From assembly GCA_958350755.1 (NCBI GenBank), contig CATWID010000002.1, positions 1-64,000 of the forward strand: a stretch of DNA of 64,000 bases, given 5' to 3'. Both the position numbers and the translations under genes were made by a program. The notes below the pieces were generated by a model. The model saw only the letters and a program-made list of their open reading frames with translations. It was not told where the DNA came from and ran no database searches. Origin of the DNA: an uncultured Collinsella sp. (GTDB lineage Bacteria; Actinomycetota; Coriobacteriia; Coriobacteriales; Coriobacteriaceae). Of the stretch, positions 32,923 to 41,629 are shown one piece after another (position 1 is the first letter of the stretch; each line of letters opens with the position of its first letter).

Positions 32923-33828
32923 CTAAATGCTCAGCCAGCGATCGCCCTCGGCTCGGCAAAAGCCCTCACGCTCCAGGTCGGCCAGAATGCCCGCGACAAG
33001 CTCGCGCTCGACCGGCCCGCGCCCAGCCGCCGCTTCCATATCGTTAACGCCCACCACGGCATCAGCAAGCGTAATCCCCGCCGGTTGGCCATCGCGCGCT
33101 GCCAGCAACATGCGCACGATATGCGCGCGCTTTTGGCGACGTGAGCCCTCAAACTTTGATTGACGGCTATAGCCCGCCGAGCGCCTGGACGGATTGGGCA
33201 ACGTCTTTTTTAGATATGCGCCGTAATCCAGCAACGCGTAATACCACGCGCGCGGCGTGTCGGCATCATCGAGCGGCACGGCAAAGGGAGCGATCTCGTC
33301 GGTCGCCGCACCGGGGACCGCCGGACAGGCCGCCTGAATCAGCGGCACCAGCTCGCGGTCGGGAACAGCCGGTACATCGGGAAAGAAGTGATGCAGAAAG
33401 ACCGTGCGCACGTTGGTCTCCAGATACACGCCTGGAAGGTCAAACGCAAACGACCGGATACCTTGCGCCGTTGCCGGGCCAATACCAGGCAGAGCGACCA
33501 AGTCACGCGTCTCACGCGGAAACTCACCGTCCCAGTCCTCCACAACGCGCTGAGCGGCCTTGTGGAGCGCCAGAGCGCGTCGGTTGTAGCCCATGCCCTG
33601 CCAAGCGTCCAAAACATCGGAAGGCGCGGCTTGGGCAAGCGCCTGCACGGTCGGAAAGCGATCGAGCCACGCCGGCATACGCGTCTCCACGCGTGGCACC
33701 TGTGTTTGCTGCAACATGACCTCGGAAAGCCAAATGATGTACGGATCGCGCGTGCGGCGCCACGGAAGGTCGCGATAACGCAGGACCCCTTCCGAACGAA
33801 TCATCGAACGAAAGGGGTCCTGAATCAT
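32923..33828 (-). CDS. mutY: MutY-like adenine DNA glycosylase without iron-sulfur cluster
   Basis: An HhH-GPD glycosylase expected to remove adenine opposite 8-oxoguanine. Seen: catalytic Glu36 in WLSEVMLQQTQV and the helix-hairpin-helix LPGIGPATAQGI (~113-124). Two departures stand out: the catalytic Asp position reads LETNVRTVF (Glu137 instead of Asp), and the Cys ligands of the [4Fe-4S] cluster are absent, the region reading LLDYGAYLKK and later QSKFEGS. The C-terminal NUDT1-like domain is also reduced (301 residues against ~350). A clade with these features exists in other anaerobes, so it is likely functional, but activity is not assured. Confidence 0.85.
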   Translation of the reverse strand: MIQDPFRSMIRSEGVLRYRDLPWRRTRDPYIIWLSEVMLQQTQVPRVETRMPAWLDRFPTVQALAQAAPSDVLDAWQGMGYNRRALALHKAAQRVVEDWDGEFPRETRDLVALPGIGPATAQGIRSFAFDLPGVYLETNVRTVFLHHFFPDVPAVPDRELVPLIQAACPAVPGAATDEIAPFAVPLDDADTPRAWYYALLDYGAYLKKTLPNPSRRSAGYSRQSKFEGSRRQKRAHIVRMLLAARDGQPAGITLADAVVGVNDMEAAAGRGPVERELVAGILADLEREGFCRAEGDRWLSI

Positions 33829-33849
33829 ATCTATGCTCCTTATGCGGCG

Positions 33850-34335
33850 CTATTCCTCCCGGCATGTATACGCACAGGTGGCGTACTCGGGAAACGCTTC
33901 GCGGTCGGCGAACTTGGGATCGACGGCCGGAAACTGGCGGTGAGCGACGATGTCGCCGAGCGAAACGGAATCGAGGTAGTCGCGCATCAATGCTTGAGCT
34001 CCGGCCCACAGGGGATGATAGCAGCACGTGCCCATGCGCGCACAGTCGCCATCAGGTGCGGTGCAATCATTCATAACCATAGGGCCCTGAACGGCCTCGA
34101 CGACCTGGCGGATAGTGACGTCGTCCGGACTGACCTTGAGACGCATGCCACCGTGGACGCCACGCAGGCTCTCCACAATACCGGCCTGGACCAAACCGTG
34201 CTGAATCGAGCGGGCAAACGAATACGGAACATTGACCTCTTCGGCAGCGGTGCGAACAGAAAGCAAACGCTCCGGATCCTCGGCAAGCATCGCCAGCATA
34301 CGAAGGGCGTAATCAGTCTTCCTCGATATGTCCAT
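33850..34335 (-). CDS. Rrf2-family transcriptional regulator
   Basis: A 161-residue winged-helix repressor. The N-terminus MDISRKTDYALRMLAMLAE and RSIQHGLVQAGIVES are typical, and GVHGGMRL is the wing. Cys91, Cys98, Cys104 and Cys105 (DCTAPDGDCARMGTCCYHPLW) could hold an Fe-S cluster as in IscR, NsrR or RsrR, so it may sense redox state, iron or nitric oxide. AAAGGGG precedes the ATG. It is transcribed ahead of mutY with 21 bases between, so the two form an operon. Direct repeats TAGGAYATCCA upstream are a likely operator. Confidence 0.87.
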   Translation of the reverse strand: MDISRKTDYALRMLAMLAEDPERLLSVRTAAEEVNVPYSFARSIQHGLVQAGIVESLRGVHGGMRLKVSPDDVTIRQVVEAVQGPMVMNDCTAPDGDCARMGTCCYHPLWAGAQALMRDYLDSVSLGDIVAHRQFPAVDPKFADREAFPEYATCAYTCREE

Positions 34336-34412
34336 TTTTCCCCTTTCAAGGAATACGAACAGCTCGAACGAGCTCCGGGGCCGAGCTTGTGTCGAGACGC
34401 TAAATGACCGCT

Positions 34413-34442
34413 AGGACATCCAAATGATAAATAGGATATCCA
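34413..34442. promoter_or_regulatory. Probable Rrf2 operator: two AGGAYATCCA boxes
   Basis: AGGACATCCA (34413-34422) and AGGATATCCA (34433-34442) are nearly identical, each nearly palindromic, and 20 bp apart (two helical turns), about 80 bp before the regulator start. A minus-strand TATACT (complement of 34497-34502) with TTCAAC 17 bp upstream is a possible promoter. The rest of the gap to the tRNA terminator holds nothing else I can support. Confidence 0.5.
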
Positions 34443-34656
34443 CTGAATGCCGCGCTTGGAGCGAAATGCATCAGATGCGGCCTACAGTGCAATTTAGTAT
34501 AACCTAACCCCCTGTCTCGTTGAACAGGTGTTGCGCAACAAAGCTGCTGTTTAGACAGATATACTTATTGGATTTTACTTGCGTTCCCGAAGGCGCGGAG
34601 ATTCTGGGCAAAGATGCATCAGGGCGATCGTTCTATCGAAACAAAGTGTATCAAAC

Positions 34657-34686
34657 GCAAAAAGCCACGTCCGAAGACGTGGCTTT
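34657..34686 (-). terminator. Terminator of tRNA-Asp
   Basis: On the minus strand a perfect 11-bp stem AAAGCCACGTC / GACGTGGCTTT with a TTCG tetraloop is followed by TTTTTGCG, 8 bp after the tRNA 3' end. Confidence 0.9.
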
Positions 34687-34694
34687 AATTGCGT

Positions 34695-34772
<78 letters not shown>

Positions 34773-34818
34773 AGGCAGGCGTTCGCGTTTGTTTCCGCTC
34801 GCGTGCGCTGCGGGGATT

Positions 34819-34848
34819 AGTATACACAGAAGTCTGTCCGGCGCGCAA
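34819..34848 (-). promoter_or_regulatory. Promoter of tRNA-Asp
   Basis: On the minus strand TTGCGC (complement of 34843-34848) and TATACT (complement of 34819-34824) are separated by 18 bp and lie about 45 bp before the tRNA 5' end. Confidence 0.55.
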
Positions 34849-34880
34849 CAACTTTTTTGAAAAAATTTTTCGGTCCCTCC

Positions 34881-35023
34881 GGGAGGGTCTCCGGGGCTGA
34901 GGGCGGGGGTTAAGTTTGCTGCTCTACAGTCCTGCGCAAGACGGAAAGCACATTAAGTGCTTTCCTTTGCGTGCGGAACTCGCGACAAACTTAACCCCCG
35001 CCCTCAGCCCCGGAGACCCTCCC
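34881..35023. repeat. 38-bp perfect inverted repeat upstream of tRNA-Asp
   Basis: Arms of 38 perfectly complementary bases (34881-34918 and 34986-35023; the left arm begins GGGAGGGTCTCCGGGGC and ends GGTTAAGTTTG) flank 67 bases, which themselves contain a 9-bp hairpin GGAAAGCAC / GTGCTTTCC (34939-34961). It occupies most of the 407-bp gap between the tRNA and the phosphoesterase; the remainder (35024-35137) shows no gene. Confidence 0.9.
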
Positions 35024-35137
35024 TGCCGTCACTTTCTTCAACCAGTTCTTGTTGCTCGCCGCTTCGCGGCTCGGCGGCCCCGTTCTCCGTGGCGGGGTTG
35101 TCTTAGATTCTTGTTGGGACTCTGCCTTTGGCTCATA

Positions 35138-35172
35138 AAAAACGGGGGATGCATTGTGCATCCCCCGTTTTT
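35138..35172. terminator. Bidirectional terminator after yfcE-like gene
   Basis: AAAAACGGGGGATGCA and its complement form a 16-bp stem with a 3-nt loop and flanking A and T runs. It stands 8 bp after the phosphoesterase stop. Confidence 0.9.
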
Positions 35173-35179
35173 GTTGCGG

Positions 35180-35647
35180 TTAGTCTAGGTCAATAAACTT
35201 GGTGCTTAGGATCTTGCCGTCTTTGACGAGCATTCTGGCCATGGTGGGGCCTCGGGTGCCTCTGGGGTAGCTGGCGCTACCCGGGTTGAGGACTAAGCAA
35301 CGGCCCACTTGGGCTTCTTTGGTTACGTGGGTGTGACCGTTGATGGCTACGTCTACGGATCCCACAGGCAGGTCTTCACGGTAGTGGGCTACGGCGAATT
35401 TGAGGCCTTCGTAGGTAAAGAGCGCAAGACGGTCTACATCGGGGCCGTAGTCGCGGTAGTAATCGTTGTTGCCCAATACGGCCCGCACAGGGGCGATGGT
35501 GCACAGGTGCTCGTAGTCCATCTCTGACGTGAGGTCGCCGGCGTGGATGATCAGGTCTGCGCCCTCAAGCTCATCCAAGAGCGCAGGCGATAAATAGCCG
35601 TGGGTGTCCGAGATGATGTCGATACGCTTGGCGCTTGCGCTGTTCAT
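35180..35647 (-). CDS. YfcE/MJ0936-type metallophosphoesterase
   Basis: A 155-residue calcineurin-like phosphoesterase. Metal-binding motifs are in order: ISDTHGYL (D-x-H), IHAGDLTS (GD), LGNNDYY (GNxD) and INGHTHVTKEA (GHTH). The family includes small phosphodiesterases active on cyclic and bis-p-nitrophenyl phosphates; the natural substrate is unknown. The ATG follows GGAAGGGA. A strong terminator lies directly after it. Confidence 0.9.
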   Translation of the reverse strand: MNSASAKRIDIISDTHGYLSPALLDELEGADLIIHAGDLTSEMDYEHLCTIAPVRAVLGNNDYYRDYGPDVDRLALFTYEGLKFAVAHYREDLPVGSVDVAINGHTHVTKEAQVGRCLVLNPGSASYPRGTRGPTMARMLVKDGKILSTKFIDLD

Positions 35648-35686
35648 GGGATCCCTTCCGCAAAAAACGATTCGGCAGATACATAC

Positions 35687-35737
35687 AAAAAAGGCCCCAC
35701 GGCTCCGCAGACGATGGGTCTACAGGGCTGCGAGGCC
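35687..35737 (-). terminator. Terminator after the LytR-type regulator (copy 1)
   Basis: On the minus strand a long imperfect stem (GGCCTCGCAGCCC ... GGAGCCGTGGGGCC) is followed by TTTTTT, just after the regulator stop codon. Confidence 0.7.
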
Positions 35738-35743
35738 AGTGTG

Positions 35744-36460
35744 CTAGAGACTCAAGGCCTTCTTGAGCGGCACGACGCGGCGGCGCGAAACCGGCACGCG
35801 TTCGTCGACGCCCGTAATGCCCAGCTGGATGGCGCCCGAGGGCACCGTCTCGACGTCCGTAACGCACGCCAAGTTGACGATATAGCGGCGGTGAACACGG
35901 AAGAAGCCAAAGTCGCAGAGCTTGGCCTCAAACTGCGCCAGCGAGGTCGTCGACAAAAAGCGATCATCGACGGTATAGATGCAGGAGTAATCGTCCTTGG
36001 CCATGATAAAGCGAATGTCGTCCACGGGAATGAGCACCTTGCGGCCGCCCTTTTCCACCGGGATACGCTCGATGGTCACCTTGCTGTCCGTAACCGGCTT
36101 GGCGCGTTGCATGACTTTCTCGATCGCGCGATCCAAGCGAGCTTCCTCGACCGGCTTCATCAGATAATCGACGGCATCCACGTCGAATGCCTCGACCGCA
36201 TGGTCGCTATACGCAGTCACAAATACGATCGCCGGCGGATTTTTGAGCTTATGCAGCGCCTCGGCAAGTTGCAGGCCCGAGGCACCGGGCATCGAGATAT
36301 CGAGAAACACAACATCCACGCGACTTTCCATAAGCATCTCGATGGCGGAGCGGACGCTCGACGCCTCCGTGATCGTGCCGATCTTGCCCGTTTGCTCGAG
36401 CAGGAAGCGAAGCTCCGAGCGAGCCGGCGCCTCATCATCCACAATCATCGCACGCAGCAT
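35744..36460 (-). CDS. LytTR response regulator (LytR/AlgR type, copy 1)
   Basis: A 238-residue two-component regulator. The receiver domain (1-~120) has the acidic pair in MIVDDEAP, phospho-acceptor Asp in VVFLDISMPG (~53) and Lys in YLMKPVEE. The LytTR DNA-binding domain (~135-238) has RVLIPVDDIRFI-like strands and FFRVHRRYIVNLACV. The ATG at 36460 has AAAGG upstream; a TTG 21 bases earlier overlaps that site and is less likely. It ends an operon beginning with a glycosyltransferase and a sensor kinase. The pair at 41630-43794 is a close paralogue. Confidence 0.9.
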   Translation of the reverse strand: MLRAMIVDDEAPARSELRFLLEQTGKIGTITEASSVRSAIEMLMESRVDVVFLDISMPGASGLQLAEALHKLKNPPAIVFVTAYSDHAVEAFDVDAVDYLMKPVEEARLDRAIEKVMQRAKPVTDSKVTIERIPVEKGGRKVLIPVDDIRFIMAKDDYSCIYTVDDRFLSTTSLAQFEAKLCDFGFFRVHRRYIVNLACVTDVETVPSGAIQLGITGVDERVPVSRRRVVPLKKALSL

Positions 36461-36532
36461 AGGGATAAAACCTTTCGTCAACTAACTACGCCGGGCATCC
36501 GTCGCATGACGTTGAGCCCGTAGCCTTTTATT

Positions 36533-37876
36533 TTACTCTTGAATGTCAAAGATGCTCTCTGACAAATCAAGATGAAGGAGCACTTTGGTGCCCTTGCCCG
36601 GCGCCGATTCGACACGCGTATAGGAGTGCGGCCCATAAAAGCGATGGATGCGCTCCGAAATATTGTGCATGGCCACACCGGCGCCGCCACCCTGGGGAGA
36701 GCTGGCGTCGGGACGGGCAGAGCGCTCGTCAAACAGTCTGGCGGCGGTACCCTCATCCATGCCCACGCCATTATCGGCCACGGCAATCAAGATTGCATCC
36801 TCGCCGTCTTGGTGAACGGTCACGTCGATCCTCAGGGCGTCGTCATCGCCCATACCATGACGTACGGCGTTCTCGACAATCGGCTGGATCACGAACGCCG
36901 GCACCAGCGTATCTTCCACGTCCTCGGACACATCGAACGTCGCAAGCACGCGGTCCTCGCCAAAGCGGGCCTTCTCAAAGGTAAGGTAGCGCTTGGTCTG
37001 TGCGACCTCGCGCGAGACCGGAATAAGCGATCCCGAGTTGTCGAGTGTAGCACGATAGAACGATGAGAACTCACGAAGCAGTTCGCGGGCCCGCAGCGGG
37101 TCGGTGCGCGTAAACGATGCAATGGTGTTCAGCGTGTTGAACAGGAAGTGCGGGTTAATCTGCGCCTGCAGCGCACGCACCTCGGCGCGCGCCGTGAGTT
37201 CCTTTTGCACCTCGAGCTCGTGGATGGCGAGCTGCGTGGACAAGATCTCGGCAAAGCCCGAGGCAAGCGCATACTGGGTACGGTCGACGGCGCGCGGGGT
37301 CTTGTAGTAGAACTTGAGCGTGCCGACGGTACGATCGCCCACCTTGATGGGGGCGATAATGCCGGCGGGAACTTGGTTGTGCGAGCCGTCCGAGCCCACG
37401 ACATCCACCATACGGTTGAACGACTGCACGATGCCATGTTCGATAACGTAGCGTGTGGCAAGCGTGTGGATGGGAGTATCGGGCAGCAGTTTTTCCTCAA
37501 ACTCGCCCGCGCAGGCAAGCACGTTGTCCTCGTCGGTGATGGCCACCGTCATGGCGCGCGTCTCGGGCAAAATGCGCCGGCACACCAAACGCGCCGACTC
37601 CTGCGTCAGACCGCCCTTAATGTCCTCGAGCATGGCCGAGGCCACCGAGAGCGTCTCCTCGGTGTACTGGGAGCGCACCGAATCGGGATTGAGCGTCAAA
37701 AAGATAAAGATGCACAGAAAGATGCACAGCAGCGCGCAGGCAATCACCGTGGCGATCGGCTCGATACCGGTCACCAAGGCAAAAATAAAGTACACCAGCA
37801 CGCAAATGGCGCATGCAACGGCAATGATGCGAAAGATTGATATTGAACTATCGCGCTGGGCGCGGCGGTCGATCAT
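36533..37876 (-). CDS. LytS-type sensor histidine kinase (copy 1)
   Basis: A 447-residue membrane kinase: two membrane segments (~13-35 and ~42-62, IIAVACAICVLVYFIFAL and TVIACALLCIFLCIFIFLTL), a GAF-like domain (~80-215), the His_kinase dimerisation motif QINPHFLFNTLN with phospho-His (~250), and a HATPase_c domain (IVENAVRHG N-box, DNGVGM, GGGAGVAMHN). Unlike classical LytS it lacks the 5TM-5TMR domain. Its start codon overlaps the glycosyltransferase stop (ATGA), and the partner regulator follows 72 bases after its end. The signal may be a small molecule bound by the GAF-like domain. Confidence 0.9.
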   Translation of the reverse strand: MIDRRAQRDSSISIFRIIAVACAICVLVYFIFALVTGIEPIATVIACALLCIFLCIFIFLTLNPDSVRSQYTEETLSVASAMLEDIKGGLTQESARLVCRRILPETRAMTVAITDEDNVLACAGEFEEKLLPDTPIHTLATRYVIEHGIVQSFNRMVDVVGSDGSHNQVPAGIIAPIKVGDRTVGTLKFYYKTPRAVDRTQYALASGFAEILSTQLAIHELEVQKELTARAEVRALQAQINPHFLFNTLNTIASFTRTDPLRARELLREFSSFYRATLDNSGSLIPVSREVAQTKRYLTFEKARFGEDRVLATFDVSEDVEDTLVPAFVIQPIVENAVRHGMGDDDALRIDVTVHQDGEDAILIAVADNGVGMDEGTAARLFDERSARPDASSPQGGGAGVAMHNISERIHRFYGPHSYTRVESAPGKGTKVLLHLDLSESIFDIQE

Positions 37877-39060
37877 TCGGCCCCCTCCAGGATACTGATC
37901 AGTTGTGCGTCACGCCAAAGCCCGTCCATGATCTTGGGCCAAAAGCTCTGGAAACGCAGGTAGCTTGCAGCGTTTTGGCGCGCATAGGCCTTTGCCTCGC
38001 CGATACCATGGCGCCAAATGCGCAGGTAGCCCTCATGCTCGCAGGTAAACACGCTGCGGACCATAGCGGTCTTGCGCACGCGGTCGTCGAGCTCGCGCGA
38101 AATCCACGGGCCCGGGTAGGGCATGAGCGATGCCGCCGTAACGGGGATGAGCTCCTTTTGATGCGCGGCGAACGTCAACTTGGCCCGTTCGTAGTACCAA
38201 CGGTATACATCCTGCATAAAGCGCGGTGAGCGCTTTTCGGACTCCGGAGGCAGATGGCGCACGGTCCACTCGTTATCAAACCACACGTCGTAGCCAAACA
38301 TACGCATGTTAAAGAGGTAATCCAAGTCCTCGCCGCGGGTGATAAACGGGTCAAAGGCCACACGCGTAAAGGCGCGGGCGTGCAGGGCCATCAGGCCGCC
38401 GCACACGTAGTTGGAGCGCGAGATGCGGGTGCCCGAGAGCGCCTTTTTCATCCAACGGTTGAACTCGATGCGCTTGGTCCACCAACGATGGCAGATGCCC
38501 GCCTTGTCCGTGGGAGCCAGCGGCGAGCCGTCGCGATCGTAGAAATAGCCGCTCTTGACCAAGATCGGCAAGCCCTGACGCGTCTGCTGCCCCAACGCAT
38601 AGGTCGCGCGCTTCATAAAGTCGGCGTCGATGACAGTCTCATCGTCATCCAAAAAGATAACCGCGTCATGCCCCAGCACAGCGGCACAGGCTAGCCCCAT
38701 GTTGCGGATGGCACCGTAGCCTCGCAGGCTCACGCACTCGCCCGAACCCTTGGGCGCGATCTGAGCAACCCGGTCTGCGATGCGCGAGGCCTGGGTGTTG
38801 GTGACAACGGTGACCTTGAGCGTGGGATGCGCGTCGACAATCTCGTGCACGCGCAGCGACACATCGGCTGTGGCAGAAACGGGACAGACCACCAAAAGGA
38901 TGATGCGCGGGATGTCACGTACCTGCTCAAGCGAGGCCAGGCAGCGGTCGAGTTCGGGATTGTCGGCGTTGAGTCGCGTCGAATGGTCATAGGTGCCAGG
39001 GGCGTTTGCGCAAGCGTCATCGCCCGCCCAATACGTTGGAATCACGACCGTGGCGTTCAT
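37873..39060 (-). CDS. Family 2 glycosyltransferase
   Basis: A 395-residue soluble GT2 protein. The GT-A fold begins ATVVIPTYW; the nucleotide-sugar/metal motif is VIFLDDDETV (~136) and an acceptor-side ITRGEDLDYLFNMRMFGYDVW (~240) is present. N-terminal strands are longer than usual because of an insertion around GTYDHSTRLNADNPELDR. No membrane segment is seen, so it may act at the inner face on a cell-wall or lipid-linked glycan. Its co-transcription and 4-base overlap with a LytS-type kinase suggests a surface-polysaccharide link for that system. The ribosome site GGGAGGG is strong. Confidence 0.85.
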   Translation of the reverse strand: MNATVVIPTYWAGDDACANAPGTYDHSTRLNADNPELDRCLASLEQVRDIPRIILLVVCPVSATADVSLRVHEIVDAHPTLKVTVVTNTQASRIADRVAQIAPKGSGECVSLRGYGAIRNMGLACAAVLGHDAVIFLDDDETVIDADFMKRATYALGQQTRQGLPILVKSGYFYDRDGSPLAPTDKAGICHRWWTKRIEFNRWMKKALSGTRISRSNYVCGGLMALHARAFTRVAFDPFITRGEDLDYLFNMRMFGYDVWFDNEWTVRHLPPESEKRSPRFMQDVYRWYYERAKLTFAAHQKELIPVTAASLMPYPGPWISRELDDRVRKTAMVRSVFTCEHEGYLRIWRHGIGEAKAYARQNAASYLRFQSFWPKIMDGLWRDAQLISILEGAE

Positions 39061-39081
39061 GCCTTACCCTCCCTGCAACAC

Positions 39082-39116
39082 AAAAACGGGACGCCGCCAA
39101 ACACAGGCGACGCCCC
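39082..39116 (-). terminator. Terminator after the UMF1 transporter
   Basis: On the minus strand GGGGCGTCGCC pairs with GGCGGCGTCCC (with G-U pairs), followed by GTTTTTG. It lies between the transporter stop and the glycosyltransferase start. Confidence 0.65.
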
Positions 39117-39231
39117 GCGACCTAGCTGATTCCATCATACCCACTTGGGCAAATCATTGCTCGCAAGTCGCAATGTTTATTGCGGATAACCCCAAAAGAG
39201 TACCGTGGACAGGCACAATAGCCGCTCGCTC

Positions 39232-40491
39232 CTATGCGGCATGCCCTGCCGCCCGAGTCATGCGGGACAAGCGGACCAGCAGCATAAAGCCAACGACCAG
39301 CAGCACACCAATGGAAAGGACGCCCAGCGACGGGTTGCCGGTCAGCGAGGTGACGACCGACACCAGGAAGGTGCCCATAACGCTTGCATAACGACCAAAG
39401 ATGTCAAAGAAGCCGTAGTACTCGTTGGACTTTTCCTTGGGGATAATGCGGCCAAAGTAGCTACGGCTGAGCGCCTGCACACCGCCCTGGAACAGGCCGA
39501 CCATAATGGCAAGCACCCAGAATTCAAAGGCGGTCTTTAGGAAGAACGCGGCGAACAGCACAATCCCCATGTAGGCGGCGACCGCCACCAGGATCATGTT
39601 GAGCGTGCCCACGCGTCCGGCGAGCTTGCCGTAGATGATGGCGGACGGAAAGGCCACGAACTGCGTAACGAGCAGCGCCAGCACCAGCTGCGTCGAATCG
39701 ATGCCCAAGGCCGATCCGTAACTGGTGGCCATGGAAATGACCGTGTGCACACCGTCGATATAGAAGAAGAACGCGATCATGTAGACCAGCACGGTCTTAT
39801 TGTGGGCAATCTCGCGCATGGTGTGTCCGACCTCGGAGAACACACCGCCCACGATGTGGCCGATGGTGTCCTCGGGACCGCGCTCGCGACCGTACTTTTG
39901 CTTATAGGTGCGAATGAGCGGCAGAGTAAAGATGAGCCACCAGGCACCAGTGATGATAAACGACAGACGCGTTGCCAGCATGGTAGGGACGCCAAGGGCG
40001 GGGCCACCCATGATGAGCGCCAGGCAGATGACGAACGGCACGGTGGAACCGATGTAGCCCCAGGCATAGCCCGAGCTGGACACGGCGTCCATGCGCTCGT
40101 CGGTGGTAATGTCGGGCAGCATGGCGTCGTAGAACGTCATAGAAGAGTTAAGGCCGATGGTGCACAGCACGTACACGGTCAAAAATGCCATGGCGGACAT
40201 TGGGATAGCCTGCGCCAGGCAAAGCACCAGGCCCGTGAGGAAGAAGCCCAAGAAGAACTTGATCTTGTTGCCGGCGTAGTCGGCAAGTGCGCCCAGAATG
40301 GGCATGAGCATGGCGATGACCAGCGAGGCGATCGTCTGCGCATTGCCCCAAGCGACCACCAGGTCGGCCGAGGAAGCGCCGGTATTGATGGCGTTAAAGT
40401 AAATGGGCACCACCGAGGTATTGAGCAGCACGAGGGCCGAATTGCCCACATCGTACATAACCCAGTTACGCTCGAGCTTGGTGTATTTCAT
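39232..40491 (-). CDS. MFS transporter, UMF1 (Atg22-like) family
   Basis: A 419-residue permease with about twelve membrane segments. The N-terminus ERNWVMYDVGNSAL is the hallmark of the UMF1 family (W-x-x-YDxGNSA), and MPILGALADYAGNKIKF is the MFS loop 2-3 signature. VGLFQGGVQALSRSYFGRIIPKEKSNEYYGFFDIFGR is the second-half signature region. Substrate is not known in bacteria; yeast Atg22 exports amino acids from vacuoles. It forms a single-gene unit. Confidence 0.9.
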   Translation of the reverse strand: MKYTKLERNWVMYDVGNSALVLLNTSVVPIYFNAINTGASSADLVVAWGNAQTIASLVIAMLMPILGALADYAGNKIKFFLGFFLTGLVLCLAQAIPMSAMAFLTVYVLCTIGLNSSMTFYDAMLPDITTDERMDAVSSSGYAWGYIGSTVPFVICLALIMGGPALGVPTMLATRLSFIITGAWWLIFTLPLIRTYKQKYGRERGPEDTIGHIVGGVFSEVGHTMREIAHNKTVLVYMIAFFFYIDGVHTVISMATSYGSALGIDSTQLVLALLVTQFVAFPSAIIYGKLAGRVGTLNMILVAVAAYMGIVLFAAFFLKTAFEFWVLAIMVGLFQGGVQALSRSYFGRIIPKEKSNEYYGFFDIFGRYASVMGTFLVSVVTSLTGNPSLGVLSIGVLLVVGFMLLVRLSRMTRAAGHAA

Positions 40492-40592
40492 GGACAGGGA
40501 CCCTTCGTATTTGCCCGATATGCAGTTAGTTCATCGTACCCCAATTGTCCAGAAGCACCGGTAAGGATTCGGCAAAGGGGCACGCATGAGCC

Positions 40593-41537
40593 CTATTCCT
40601 CGCGGTCGAACTCCTCATCGGCATTGAGCACGCGACCGCTGTAATTGACATGGTTGGTCACGGCTTCCATATCGCCGGTCTCGATAAAGCGGGCAACCGT
40701 GCACTCGTAATCGAGCAGCGCGCGGTCAAAGACCTCGGGGAAGCTCTCGGTCGAGACTTCATCGGTAAAGGGGTTCTTCCATGCCAAGTGGCCCAGGTTG
40801 CCGGTACGCTCGGGCAGCTCCGTCGTCACGCGATGGGCAAGGCCGTCGAGCAGCGAGTAGTCGTGCACCAAGCCCTCAACCAGCGAGATCGCGCGCGTCT
40901 TTGCGGAGCCGGCCGGCTCAATCGCGCGGTAAAGTCGCTGCATATTGGCAACGGCAGCACCGTACTCCCCCGCCGGAATGTCAATGCCGTACACGCGTCC
41001 GGCAACATAGCTCATCAGCACGCCGGCCACGCGATTGATGCGATCGGTGGTGACGATCTCGCCCGCCGGCGGGCAATCGTCAACCGTAGCGCCATCGCGT
41101 TTAAGCTGCAGCATCAGCACATCCAGGTCGCTCTCGATCACGGCATGGACCTGACTGCTCGAATCCTCAAGCTCTGAATCGGACTCCACGATGCCAAACT
41201 GCTGCTCATAGACAAAGGGGTGGGCGTTGCGGTCGAGCACGTAATGAGACAGCAGGCCCAGCGCAAAGGCACGACCCAAGCTGGCGTCGCGCGGCAGCAG
41301 ATGCGACACGCCGTCGCGCAGGCACGCGAACTGGCGAGACATGCGCGACCGATGCATGACCTGCGCCAGCAGCGTACAGTCGGAAACACGCGGTGTCAGA
41401 ATGTGAAAGAAAAACGGGTCGGGGCCTTGGTTGCCCAAGATAAAGGCAATGCGCTCTTCATCGGACGTGATGACGCCCTGCGGAAGACGGTCGATGCTTT
41501 CCTCGCCAAACAGATGATGGGTGATAAGCGCGGGCAT
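40593..41537 (-). CDS. Zinc-dependent phospholipase C-like protein
   Basis: A 314-residue protein matching the bacterial zinc-dependent phospholipase C family in its N-terminal half: MPALITHHLFGEESI, LGNQGPDPFFF, the HRSRM helix, and LGLLSHYVLDRNAHPFVYEQ with metal-type histidines. There is no signal peptide, so it would be cytoplasmic and its substrate is uncertain. The C-terminal half (from ~200) is helical and not recognised. Alone on its transcript; AAAGGA precedes the ATG. Confidence 0.72.
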   Translation of the reverse strand: MPALITHHLFGEESIDRLPQGVITSDEERIAFILGNQGPDPFFFHILTPRVSDCTLLAQVMHRSRMSRQFACLRDGVSHLLPRDASLGRAFALGLLSHYVLDRNAHPFVYEQQFGIVESDSELEDSSSQVHAVIESDLDVLMLQLKRDGATVDDCPPAGEIVTTDRINRVAGVLMSYVAGRVYGIDIPAGEYGAAVANMQRLYRAIEPAGSAKTRAISLVEGLVHDYSLLDGLAHRVTTELPERTGNLGHLAWKNPFTDEVSTESFPEVFDRALLDYECTVARFIETGDMEAVTNHVNYSGRVLNADEEFDREE

Positions 41538-41629
41538 AATGATCCTTTCGATTTCATTCGATGCCACCCATTATGCCCACCGCGCGCCCATGCCAAACCT
41601 GCGATGGTAAACGACAGCACGCAGACCGT

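Noticed and set aside
34881..35023. Insertion sequence ends at the 38-bp inverted repeat
   Set aside because: Only 67 bases lie between the arms, with no transposase and no visible target-site duplication.
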